DNA of 64,000 bases from Aquimarina sp. TRL1 (GTDB lineage: Bacteria > Bacteroidota > Bacteroidia > Flavobacteriales > Flavobacteriaceae), in NCBI RefSeq assembly GCF_013365535.1, contig NZ_CP053590.1:3958501-4022500 (forward strand), given 5' to 3'. Position 1 is the first letter of the stretch, and each line of letters starts with the position of its first letter. The notes below the pieces were generated by a model. That model did not search any database. It was not told where the DNA came from and saw only the letters and a program-made list of their open reading frames with translations. This document shows, one piece after another, positions 37,715 to 45,332 of the stretch. The position numbers and the translations under genes were made by a program.

Positions 37715-38350
37715 ATGAAAACAATTAAAGTAATTACATTTTTAGTAGTGGCAATCAGTAGTTATACTACTTATGCTCAGGAGAGTAAAAAACATGAAGT
37801 GAAAATTGGTTTGGGACTACCTTCATCAAGTTTAATTTTTAAAAACAGTATCAAGAGTGCAGATTTGGGAAAAGATTTTCGTATAAGCCAGGGATTTAAT
37901 AAGCTAGAAAGTGATTTTAAATCCGGAACAGGAACATTATATCTGGCATACAATCATTCCATATCAGAAAGGTTTCAATTAGGTCTTTTTGTATCGTATG
38001 AACAAATTAAAGATGATATTGTTGAGAGACAATTAGTTTCTGACCGAAAAAACCTTTTGGGAAAAAGAGAGCAGGAGCATGGAACAATAGCTATTGAAGC
38101 TAATTATAAATACCTAAATAAAGATTGGTTCAAGTTGTATTCAGGTTTAGGACTTGGTTTCACAAATGTCAAAGAAGATTTTAGATCATCAGCGAATAGT
38201 AGTGCTGTTTCTTATAAAAAGAATGAAAACCTGATTAACTTTCATGTTACTGCATTGGGAGTGCGATTCGGAAAGCGTCTGGGCGTATCATTAGAAGCAG
38301 GATATGGATATAAAGGAATTGGAAATGTGGGAATTTCATATCAATTCTAA
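37715..38350 (+). CDS. Outer-membrane beta-barrel protein
   Basis: A 211-residue protein with signal peptide (VVAISSYTTYAQE) and amphipathic strands such as LYLAYNHSISERFQLGLFVS and FKLYSGLGLGFTNVKED, ending in GNVGISYQF with the C-terminal phenylalanine typical of outer-membrane barrels. It closes the receptor locus; a terminator follows. A 218-bp spacer with only a 13-codon frame separates it from the previous gene, so a separate promoter is possible. Confidence 0.72.
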   Translation: MKTIKVITFLVVAISSYTTYAQESKKHEVKIGLGLPSSSLIFKNSIKSADLGKDFRISQGFNKLESDFKSGTGTLYLAYNHSISERFQLGLFVSYEQIKDDIVERQLVSDRKNLLGKREQEHGTIAIEANYKYLNKDWFKLYSGLGLGFTNVKEDFRSSANSSAVSYKKNENLINFHVTALGVRFGKRLGVSLEAGYGYKGIGNVGISYQF

Positions 38351-38371
38351 AAAAAGAATATAAAAGCATTT

Positions 38372-38412
38372 AAAAACTCTCTCAGACATAGTTTATCTGG
38401 GGGAGTTTTTTA
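38372..38412 (+). terminator. Terminator of the receptor locus
   Basis: A stem of about 15 bp with some G-U pairs (AAACTCTCTCAGA / TCTGGGGGAGTTT), 9-nt loop, T-run. Confidence 0.8.
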
Positions 38413-38518
38413 TTAATTTGAAATTTTTTAAACTAAAAAAACATGATTAGCTGCGAATTAAAAATAAAAATGTCATTTTAATTTGAGAATATGTAACATT
38501 GCCCCATAATAAGCGTCT

Positions 38519-38581
38519 ACTTTTACAATACAATTTATTTTTCTAGGATAGACTGAGAAAGAAGGTTATTATTGTAAAAGT
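38519..38581. repeat. Long inverted repeat upstream of the M61 peptidase
   Basis: Perfect 12-bp arms ACTTTTACAATA (38519-38530) and TATTGTAAAAGT (38570-38581), separated by 39 bp; the right arm ends 28 bp before the ATG. It may be a two-site operator or an mRNA leader stem. Confidence 0.5.
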
Positions 38582-38609
38582 AATTGTATGAAAACAAAAA
38601 ACTTTATAG

Positions 38610-40487
38610 ATGAAAAATACACTAGCCACAATTTCGATAGGAATGTTACTTGTTGGATGTGGAGCGACTAAACAAATTACAGATGGTGCAACAACTACAC
38701 CAATAGCTACCTCTATAGACTTGACAAAAGTAGTAGAGGATAAAGTTCCGGTAACCGTAAACCCTGGTAGGTTTACACAGGACACCGTAACATACTTATT
38801 GCCACGTGTCGTACAGGGAACATATGCTGTAAGTGATTTTGGGCGATTTGTAGACGATTTTAAAGCATTGGATTATGACGGGAATGAGTTATCTGTAGAA
38901 AAAAAGGATGCGAATTCCTGGAGGATTGTCAATGCCAAAGAATTAGATAAAATTACCTATAAGGTTAATGATACGTATGATATAGAAAATAAAGAAGAAG
39001 AAATTCCTTTTTCTCCATCAGGAACAAACATAGAACCAGATAACTTCGTACTAAACCTTCACGGATTTATTGGGTATTTTGATGTGTTAAAAAATGCACA
39101 GTATTCATTAGATGTATCAGCAGCTAGTTCTATGAAGAGAACTTCTGCATTACAAAAAGTAAGTTCTGTACAAAACGAAGCAAAAACAGTTACTACTGAT
39201 AAGTATGCAGCAAACCGTTATTTCGATATAACCGATAATCCGATGTTTTATGGAAATCTGGATGTAGAAGAATTTCAGGTAGGAGATATCAAAATTGTAT
39301 TGAGTGTGTATTCTCCTAATAAAGTACATACTGCAGCAGGGATAAAAGAGACTGTATACAAGATGATGCAGGCGCAGAAGACATATTTAGGAGATATTAA
39401 TAGTACTCCGAGATACGATATCTATTTATACTTGGCTCCAGCAACAGAAACAGCACCAACAGGGTTTGGAGCCTTAGAGCACCATACCTCTACAGTAGTA
39501 GTATTACCAGAACAAATGCCTGCGGATGCTTTAGCGCAATCAATGATTGATGTAGTCTCTCATGAATTCTTTCATATTGTAACTCCTCTAAGTGTACATT
39601 CAGAAGATGTTCATTATTTTGATTATGACCAACCGACTTTTTCTAAACATCTTTGGATGTATGAAGGAGTAACTGAATATTTTGCAAGTATTTTTCAGGT
39701 AGATCAGGATTTAGTGTCAGAAAAAGAATTCTATAAAAAGATCACTGAAAAAATTGAAACTTCAAAAACGATGGATGATTCCATGAGTTTTACAGTGATG
39801 AGTGAAAATATTCTGGAAGACCCTTATGCTCCGAACTATTATAATGTATATCAAAAAGGAGCACTGATAGGAATGTGTATTGATATCCTTATGCGAGAAG
39901 AAAGTAATGGTACCAGAGGAATATTATCATTAATGAAAGAGTTATCATTGAAATATGGAAAAAACAAACCTTTTGAAGATGATAAAATTATTGATGAAAT
40001 TACAGAAATGACATATCCTTCTGTTGGAGAATTTCTAAAAACTCATGTAGTAGGAACAACCCCTATTGATTATCAAAAATTCTTTGATAAAGTAGGATTG
40101 GGAAAGAAAGAAGAAAAAGTCGAAACCAATTATATTATGAATAACGGGGCATTAATTCTGGCAGGTAATCAGGAGAAACGAACCATTTACTTTAATGAAT
40201 TGGTTAAAAATAATAGCTTCTGGGCTGATAATGGAGTTTTACCTAATGATGAGATCGTTTCATTGAATGGGAAAGAAGTAACCATTATGAATGCGCAAGA
40301 TGTATTAGGAGCAACAATGCAGTGGAAGGAAGGAGACCCGGTTACTCTAAAACTAAATAGAGCAGGTAAAGAAGTAGTGATAGATACCAAAGTTGCCAAG
40401 TCTTATACCGTTGGTAAAATACTAGGTACTTTAGAAAACGCGACAGAACAACAACAATCTCTTAGAAAATCTTGGTTAAAAGGATAA
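38610..40487 (+). CDS. M61 family peptidase with PDZ domain, lipoprotein
   Basis: A 625-residue lipoprotein (ISIGMLLVGCGATKQ). The catalytic domain has the zinc site H318EFFH322 and the third ligand E352 in WMYEGVTEYFAS, the arrangement of glycyl aminopeptidase-type M61 peptidases. An N-terminal beta domain (about 40-230) and a C-terminal PDZ domain (about 510-600, GVLPNDEIVSLNGKEVT) complete the family layout. It presumably trims peptides in the periplasm or at the cell surface. Monocistronic, with an inverted repeat upstream and a strong terminator after it. Confidence 0.9.
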   Translation: MKNTLATISIGMLLVGCGATKQITDGATTTPIATSIDLTKVVEDKVPVTVNPGRFTQDTVTYLLPRVVQGTYAVSDFGRFVDDFKALDYDGNELSVEKKDANSWRIVNAKELDKITYKVNDTYDIENKEEEIPFSPSGTNIEPDNFVLNLHGFIGYFDVLKNAQYSLDVSAASSMKRTSALQKVSSVQNEAKTVTTDKYAANRYFDITDNPMFYGNLDVEEFQVGDIKIVLSVYSPNKVHTAAGIKETVYKMMQAQKTYLGDINSTPRYDIYLYLAPATETAPTGFGALEHHTSTVVVLPEQMPADALAQSMIDVVSHEFFHIVTPLSVHSEDVHYFDYDQPTFSKHLWMYEGVTEYFASIFQVDQDLVSEKEFYKKITEKIETSKTMDDSMSFTVMSENILEDPYAPNYYNVYQKGALIGMCIDILMREESNGTRGILSLMKELSLKYGKNKPFEDDKIIDEITEMTYPSVGEFLKTHVVGTTPIDYQKFFDKVGLGKKEEKVETNYIMNNGALILAGNQEKRTIYFNELVKNNSFWADNGVLPNDEIVSLNGKEVTIMNAQDVLGATMQWKEGDPVTLKLNRAGKEVVIDTKVAKSYTVGKILGTLENATEQQQSLRKSWLKG

Positions 40488-40510
40488 AACCTTTCAGGAA
40501 AATAAAATAA

Positions 40511-40554
40511 AAAGCAGCAGTGTTAATTCGATAATTAACACTGCTGCTTTTTTA
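40511..40554 (+). terminator. Terminator of the M61 peptidase gene
   Basis: Eighteen-bp perfect arms (AAAGCAGCAGTGTTAATT and its complement) with a 4-nt loop and T-run, the longest plain terminator stem on this strand. Confidence 0.92.
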
Positions 40555-40759
40555 TAGGGATAAATCTATAAGGTTGTCCATATAAAGTATTTTACTGGAT
40601 AATAAGGTTTAAATGCCTTGAGGATTACTCTGAATATGAATGCCATGTGTATTAGCAAAGAGGAGGTGTGTGCTAATGTTTTGAATTTATATTTCGTTTT
40701 TTTACAATTTTCATAACACAATAATATTTTTTTTTGCGGGCCATTAAAAAATATTAGTT

Positions 40760-41680
40760 ATGAAGTTTAGAAAATTAATCCCAATTTTTTTAGGGATATT
40801 ATCAGCATTGTTCTTTGCAGTCACTTTTGTTTTGAATCGTTTTATGTCTGTATCTGGCGGTCACTGGATATGGAGTGCTTCTTTTCGTTTTTTCTGGATG
40901 TTGCCATTATTACTAATTGTAGTAGGAAGCCAACAAAAAATAAAACCATTGATAAGAGAGATCTTAAAAAAACCAAGTAAATGGATGATCTGGAGTACTA
41001 TTGGTTTTGGGGTATTCTATCTACCACTTACTTTTGCAGCTTCATATGCTCCCTCCTGGTTAATTGCTTGTACCTGGCAGATAACCATTGTTGCAGGACT
41101 TATATTAGATACCTTATCCAAAGGGACCTTTTATCATAAAAATAAACAGAAAAAAGGATATCTTTTTTCAGGGATCATATTGACAGGTGTTTTCTTAACT
41201 CAAATTGGGCAACTAGAACAAATATCAGGATCCCTTTTGCTTATAAGTGTACTACCGGTGATTCTAGCTGCTTTTGCTTACCCGTTAGGGAATAGAAAAA
41301 TGATGGAATTAACGAATGGGAAATTGAGTGGATTGCAACGTACTTTAGGAATGACCATAGCAAGTATGCCATTTTGGTTTGTGATAACCATTGTTGGAAT
41401 TTTCACGGCACCTCAACCCACCATAGTAGAAGTATCTCAAACTTTTATTGTTGCTATAGCATCGGGAGTAATAGCAACTACCTTATTTTTTATGGCTACA
41501 GATAAGGTTAGAACAAATAAAAATAGGCTAGCAGCGGTAGAAGCAACTCAAGCAACAGAAGTTGTATTCGCATTTTTAGGAGAGGTAATTCTCTTACAAA
41601 TACACATGCCCGATGAATATGCAATTATTGGTATGCTACTGATTTGTATAGGAATGGTTTTGCATAGTATTATGTCTTAA
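40760..41680 (+). CDS. Multidrug-resistance-type DMT permease
   Basis: A 306-residue membrane protein with nine to ten hydrophobic segments. LIPIFLGILSALFFAVTFVL, NRFMSVSGGHWIWSASFRFF and the C-terminal AVEATQATEVVFAFLGEVIL match the multidrug resistance efflux branch of the DMT superfamily (EmrE-like, ten-helix type). Substrate unknown. The C-terminal repeat glutamates (EATQATEVVFAFLGE) are conserved in this subgroup. Monocistronic between terminator and intergenic gap. Confidence 0.8.
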   Translation: MKFRKLIPIFLGILSALFFAVTFVLNRFMSVSGGHWIWSASFRFFWMLPLLLIVVGSQQKIKPLIREILKKPSKWMIWSTIGFGVFYLPLTFAASYAPSWLIACTWQITIVAGLILDTLSKGTFYHKNKQKKGYLFSGIILTGVFLTQIGQLEQISGSLLLISVLPVILAAFAYPLGNRKMMELTNGKLSGLQRTLGMTIASMPFWFVITIVGIFTAPQPTIVEVSQTFIVAIASGVIATTLFFMATDKVRTNKNRLAAVEATQATEVVFAFLGEVILLQIHMPDEYAIIGMLLICIGMVLHSIMS

Positions 41681-42007
41681 GAATATCATAGTTCTTATTC
41701 TCAAAGAAATCCTATCTAAATGCTTTAAAAAACAAATAATGAAAATTTATCATCTTCATTATTCTAAAAATCTACTGAAACTATTGCAATTAGGGGAAAA
41801 ATCCCCCCTTTGAGCTATTGTTTTCTGAAGAAAAGCCTCTTACTTTTACAGAAGTACAATACATATAATATCCATATAGCACTATAAGAAGTACATATGG
41901 TTTTTATACTTAATCACATACCTGTTTATTTATAAAAATATGAAATGTACTAGCTTACTTTATCCCCACCATATTACATCTTAAAACTAAAAGAAAAAAT
42001 CTTGACT
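41681..42007. other. Intergenic region
   Basis: A 327-bp AT-rich spacer. A small GGGGA-AAAA-TCCCC hairpin lies at about 41793-41807 without a T-run, inside a 24-codon ATG frame that I do not consider a gene. No exact TAnnTTTG promoter was found. Confidence 0.3.
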
Positions 42008-42715
42008 ATGAACACGCAAGTTATTGGAGAAAAAGGGCAATTATTTTTATTAGAAAACATCAAAAAGAGGTATAACCTTCAACAAACGTTAAGATTAGGT
42101 AGGGAAAAAATCATAGATATTGCGCTACAATTAATCAAACAAGACAGAACGATTCGACCAGCTATGACAATTGCTGATTTTGACTTTGTGAGAGTTATGA
42201 CTAATCAAAGAAAAATAATCGTTTCCTTTGAAAGAAATGTACGATTCGTTCCTATGTATGCTAAGTTTTTTTATGACATACAAGTAGAATTGCCTTCAGG
42301 AAAAGTACAATTAAGTGGGTATCGTAATAATTTTTATGGTAATAAAGGGAATTTTTATGAAGCAAGTGGTACCGGATTTTCCTCTAAAACACAACTATAT
42401 CTTGAATCTGTTGATCATAGAAATATTATTAATAAAGCCATGAAGGTAATTTATGGAGAGCAGGTAGCTATTAATACATATGCCTGGAATATAAAAATGA
42501 CCATTTTTGAAGAACTAGATCATTATGCTATAGAAGAAAAGCCAGAAAACCCCAATAGCGCATATAAGGGGTCATTTTATAAACTAAGAAAAGATACGGG
42601 AGAGATTATAGGTACGCCAATTATAGAAGAGAGTCTGACTTCTGCACCTAGAATTCCTGGAATATCCAGAGAACCTAATCGATTAGAGAGTCTCGGTTTT
42701 GTGGAAGTATGGTGA
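42008..42715 (+). CDS. Hypothetical protein
   Basis: About 235 residues from the ATG at 42008 (a TTG two codons earlier is possible). Soluble, no signal peptide; mixed alpha/beta, with a helical start (LGREKIIDIALQLIKQ), a strand-rich middle (KIIVSFERNVRFVPMYA, FFYDIQVELPSGKVQLSGY) and a proline-rich end. I do not recognise a family. Monocistronic, ending at a terminator shared with hmp. Confidence 0.7.
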   Translation: MNTQVIGEKGQLFLLENIKKRYNLQQTLRLGREKIIDIALQLIKQDRTIRPAMTIADFDFVRVMTNQRKIIVSFERNVRFVPMYAKFFYDIQVELPSGKVQLSGYRNNFYGNKGNFYEASGTGFSSKTQLYLESVDHRNIINKAMKVIYGEQVAINTYAWNIKMTIFEELDHYAIEEKPENPNSAYKGSFYKLRKDTGEIIGTPIIEESLTSAPRIPGISREPNRLESLGFVEVW

Positions 42716-42742
42716 TATTTCCGGTATAGGAGAGAAAATTAG

Positions 42743-42774
42743 ATAGCACCTCTAAAAAAGAGGTGCTATTTTTA
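42743..42774. terminator. Bidirectional terminator
   Basis: Eleven-bp arms ATAGCACCTCT / AGAGGTGCTAT, 5-nt loop, T-run, between the convergent hypothetical gene and hmp. Confidence 0.85.
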
Positions 42775-42777
42775 GTA

Positions 42778-43980
42778 TTAAACCAATTCCAGTTCTTCTG
42801 CGGGACCAAAAAACTCATAATGAATTTGAGATGTGGGAATCTCCAATTCATCTAATAGGTGTAATGCATTAGCCATAAAAGGAGCAGGACCACAGCAGTA
42901 GAAGTCGCTTTCTGCAGTAATACCAACCGTTTTGAGAATTTCCTTGCTCAGAAACCCTTCAAAATCGTGAGTTTCGCCTAATGTGTCAGTTGTCAGAGGA
43001 GCACTATATATATGAACAGATGAAACATCAGGATGTGCTAGGGTTGCTATTTCTTGTTTAAAAGCATGAGTACCGCTATGTAATACACATTGAATAAAAA
43101 TCACCCTTCTATGTGGATTTTTAACCAAAGCTTTGTACATACTTAATAGAGGAGTGATTCCGACACCTCCTGCTAATAAGACAACAGGAGCATTAGAATC
43201 TCTTACTACAAACTCTCCTGATGGCATACCTACAGATAAGGTATCACCAGTTTCTATATTATTATGTAAATAATTAGAAACAATCCCATCAGGGTCTCCT
43301 TTCTCCTTTTTGACACTGATGCGTAAATAGTCTTTTTGCGGAGCATCTGATAAACTATAATTACGGGTGTGTTTATGAGAGGTACCGGGAATTTCCAGTG
43401 TAATACCTACATATTGTCCGGGAATAAAGCTAGGAACAGGAGTACCGTCAATTCGCTTTAGGTAAAAAGAGGTAATGACATTACTTTCTGCTACTTTTTT
43501 AAAAACGATGAATTCTTTTTGCCCTCTGAATCCATGAAGGGATTTTTCCTTTTCATTATAGAGTTGTTCCTCTCTATTTATAAAAATAGCTGCCAGATCC
43601 CCATAAGCTTCTTCCCAAGCATTCATGATTTCAGGAGTTGCAGCATCGCCTAATACTTCTTTTATTGCTACCAATAGGTTTTCTCCTACGATAGGATACA
43701 TCTCCGGGCGTATTGATAAGCTGCTATGTTTTTGAGCAATGGACTCTACAGCTCCTTTTAATAGATCTAATTGGTCAATATGACGTGCATACTGAAAAAT
43801 GGCATTTGCTAAGACCTTTGGTTGCGTTCCCTGTTTTTGATGACTCATATTAAAAATATTTTTGAGCTCAGGATGCTGGTTAAAGAGTCTTTTATAGAAG
43901 ACTTTTGTAATGGTCTCTCCATGTACTTCCAGTACTGGAGCGGTGGCTTTTACGATTTCGATTGTTTTTGTACTTGCCAT
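42778..43980 (-). CDS. hmp: Flavohemoprotein (nitric oxide dioxygenase)
   Basis: A 400-residue protein: globin domain about 1-140 with the proximal heme histidine in IFQYARHID and the distal region around KVFYKRLFNQHPELK; FAD domain about 155-265 (HTRNYSLSD); NAD(P)H domain about 270-400 (VLLAGGVGITPLLSMY, CCGPAPFM, HYEFFGP). It oxidises nitric oxide to nitrate with O2 and NAD(P)H, protecting against nitrosative stress. Its start overlaps the end of the upstream HPP gene by 31 bp, so both are in one operon behind a predicted FNR-type operator. Confidence 0.96.
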   Translation of the reverse strand: MASTKTIEIVKATAPVLEVHGETITKVFYKRLFNQHPELKNIFNMSHQKQGTQPKVLANAIFQYARHIDQLDLLKGAVESIAQKHSSLSIRPEMYPIVGENLLVAIKEVLGDAATPEIMNAWEEAYGDLAAIFINREEQLYNEKEKSLHGFRGQKEFIVFKKVAESNVITSFYLKRIDGTPVPSFIPGQYVGITLEIPGTSHKHTRNYSLSDAPQKDYLRISVKKEKGDPDGIVSNYLHNNIETGDTLSVGMPSGEFVVRDSNAPVVLLAGGVGITPLLSMYKALVKNPHRRVIFIQCVLHSGTHAFKQEIATLAHPDVSSVHIYSAPLTTDTLGETHDFEGFLSKEILKTVGITAESDFYCCGPAPFMANALHLLDELEIPTSQIHYEFFGPAEELELV

Positions 43981-44432
43981 GAGGTTTTATTTATGAGGTT
44001 TTTAAGTTTAGAAAATAATAGTAGTACACAGATTCCTGTACAAACAGGAGATAAGACAAATAAAAACCCGAGTTCTTGTAGCTGCTGATTTGCCATAATC
44101 GGGATTAAAGATATTGCTCCTCCGGGAGGATAGATAATTTGACTTGCCTGCATTATTGCAATGCAGATGCTTATAGAGAGAATACTGCCTACAGTAGCGG
44201 GAATTTCCAGATAGGTAATGCTAACACCTACAATAGCTCCGATAACTGCACCAAAAAAGGCGTCTTTGGTACCATAGGAAGTGGTTTGACTTCCAAAAGA
44301 TAACACGGCAGAAGCTCCAAATGCCGCAAGAATGGCATCTTCCTTTATTGTAGCAAAAAAGATAGCATGAACCAGATATATACAGGAGAAGCAACTAGCT
44401 ACCAGTATAAATGATAAAAGTATTTCAGGCAT
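43950..44432 (-). CDS. HPP family membrane protein
   Basis: About 160 residues from the ATG at 44432, with four membrane segments. AAFGASAVLSFGSQTTSYG and AFFGAVIGAIVGVSITYLEI match the HPP family (PF04982), whose members have been linked to nitrite transport. The name-giving HPPGGA motif is YPPGGA here, with the first histidine replaced. A longer frame starts at 44507, but that ATG lies inside the palindromic operator and upstream of the predicted promoter, so I prefer 44432. Overlap with hmp by 31 bp supports a joint role in nitric oxide metabolism. Confidence 0.82.
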   Translation of the reverse strand: MPEILLSFILVASCFSCIYLVHAIFFATIKEDAILAAFGASAVLSFGSQTTSYGTKDAFFGAVIGAIVGVSITYLEIPATVGSILSISICIAIMQASQIIYPPGGAISLIPIMANQQLQELGFLFVLSPVCTGICVLLLFSKLKNLINKTSWQVQKQSKS

Positions 44433-44462
44433 TCTTTTCACTTGTACATTTTTTTGAGAAGG

Positions 44463-44470
44463 CAAAAATA
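44463..44470 (-). promoter_or_regulatory. -7 box of the HPP-hmp operon
   Basis: TATTTTTG on the minus strand matches TAnnTTTG exactly, 30 bp before the preferred ATG. No TTG sits at the usual -33 distance; that region is occupied by the palindrome, as expected for an activator-dependent promoter. Confidence 0.5.
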
Positions 44471-44490
44471 ATACCTCGTATAGAGAGGTG

Positions 44491-44510
44491 TTTATGATTA
44501 GAATCATAAA
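44491..44510. promoter_or_regulatory. CRP/FNR-type operator of the HPP-hmp operon
   Basis: TTTATGATT-AG-AATCATAAA, a 20-bp palindrome with perfect 9-bp arms containing TGAT-N4-ATCA. Its centre is about 42-43 bp upstream of the expected transcription start, the class II activator position. Known FNR family sites have this core; the regulator is not in the window. Confidence 0.6.
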
Positions 44511-44575
44511 CGCAAAAGAGAAAAAAAGCGTATGAATATGTTAGAGCTGGTTATTGAGTTAGTAAACTAAAGAAA

Positions 44576-45331
44576 TTAGCGGTGCATTTGATCCAGAATT
44601 TCTATGATTTCTGTTTTTTTTCTAACGGATACAGGGATGTTTTCTCCGTTTTTTAATAAAAGGTACCCTCCGTCAGTTTTTATAAAAGCACTGATTTGTT
44701 GTAAATTGATTAAATGACTTTGATGTACCCGAATAAACTGATATGACTTAAGCATATCAGCAAAATATTTTAATGTTTTGGTTACAAATATTTTCTGACC
44801 GTCCAGGAGATAAAAAATAGTATTATTACTATCAGATTCACAGCGAATGATATCATCCAGGCTGACAATAATAATTTTATCTAGTGTATGAAGAGAAATT
44901 TTATTCGGTTTTTCTTCTGGAGCAGATAAGGTGTTTTTTAAAATATCCAATCGCTCTTTAGTAGGGTGTATTTGAGCTTTTGCTCTGCTAATCGCCAGGC
45001 TTAGTTCTTCACTGGAATAGGGTTTTAATACATAATCAATAGCCGCAAATTTGAATGCGCGAATGGCAAACTCATCACTGGCTGTAACAAAGATAATTTT
45101 AGACTTTAGATGTGGGAAAATTTCGAGAATATCAAAACCGGTTCCATCACCCAGCATAATATCCAGAAAGAGAATATCCGGTTCTTTGACCCGTAGGAGT
45201 TTTGCTGCTTCTACGACGCTTTGAGCTGTTCCTAAGATACTTATGTCAGTGTGGTGGCTTGTTATTTCTTTTTCTAAAAGCTGAAGCGCATCAGGCATAT
45301 CTTCAACAAGTATAGCAGTTAGTAGGCTCAT
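44576..45331 (-). CDS. LytTR family response regulator
   Basis: A 251-residue regulator: receiver about 3-120 with phosphorylation Asp57 (DILFLDIMLGDGTGFD) and Lys in VLKPYSSEEL; LytTR DNA-binding domain about 145-250 (ISLHTLDKIIIVSLDDIIR, FIRVHQSHLINLQQI). LytTR proteins bind direct repeats about two helical turns apart. Its ATG is 1 bp after the stop codon of the sensor kinase gene, so the two form a cognate pair. Confidence 0.95.
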   Translation of the reverse strand: MSLLTAILVEDMPDALQLLEKEITSHHTDISILGTAQSVVEAAKLLRVKEPDILFLDIMLGDGTGFDILEIFPHLKSKIIFVTASDEFAIRAFKFAAIDYVLKPYSSEELSLAISRAKAQIHPTKERLDILKNTLSAPEEKPNKISLHTLDKIIIVSLDDIIRCESDSNNTIFYLLDGQKIFVTKTLKYFADMLKSYQFIRVHQSHLINLQQISAFIKTDGGYLLLKNGENIPVSVRKKTEIIEILDQMHR

Positions 45332-45332
45332 A

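Noticed and set aside
41739..41813. 24-codon ATG frame with a GGGGA/TCCCC hairpin
   Set aside because: No conserved features, no terminator or promoter match, and the hairpin lacks a T-run.
44433..44507. Longer HPP protein starting at 44507
   Set aside because: This start lies in the palindromic operator and upstream of the exact -7 box, so it would not be on the mRNA.
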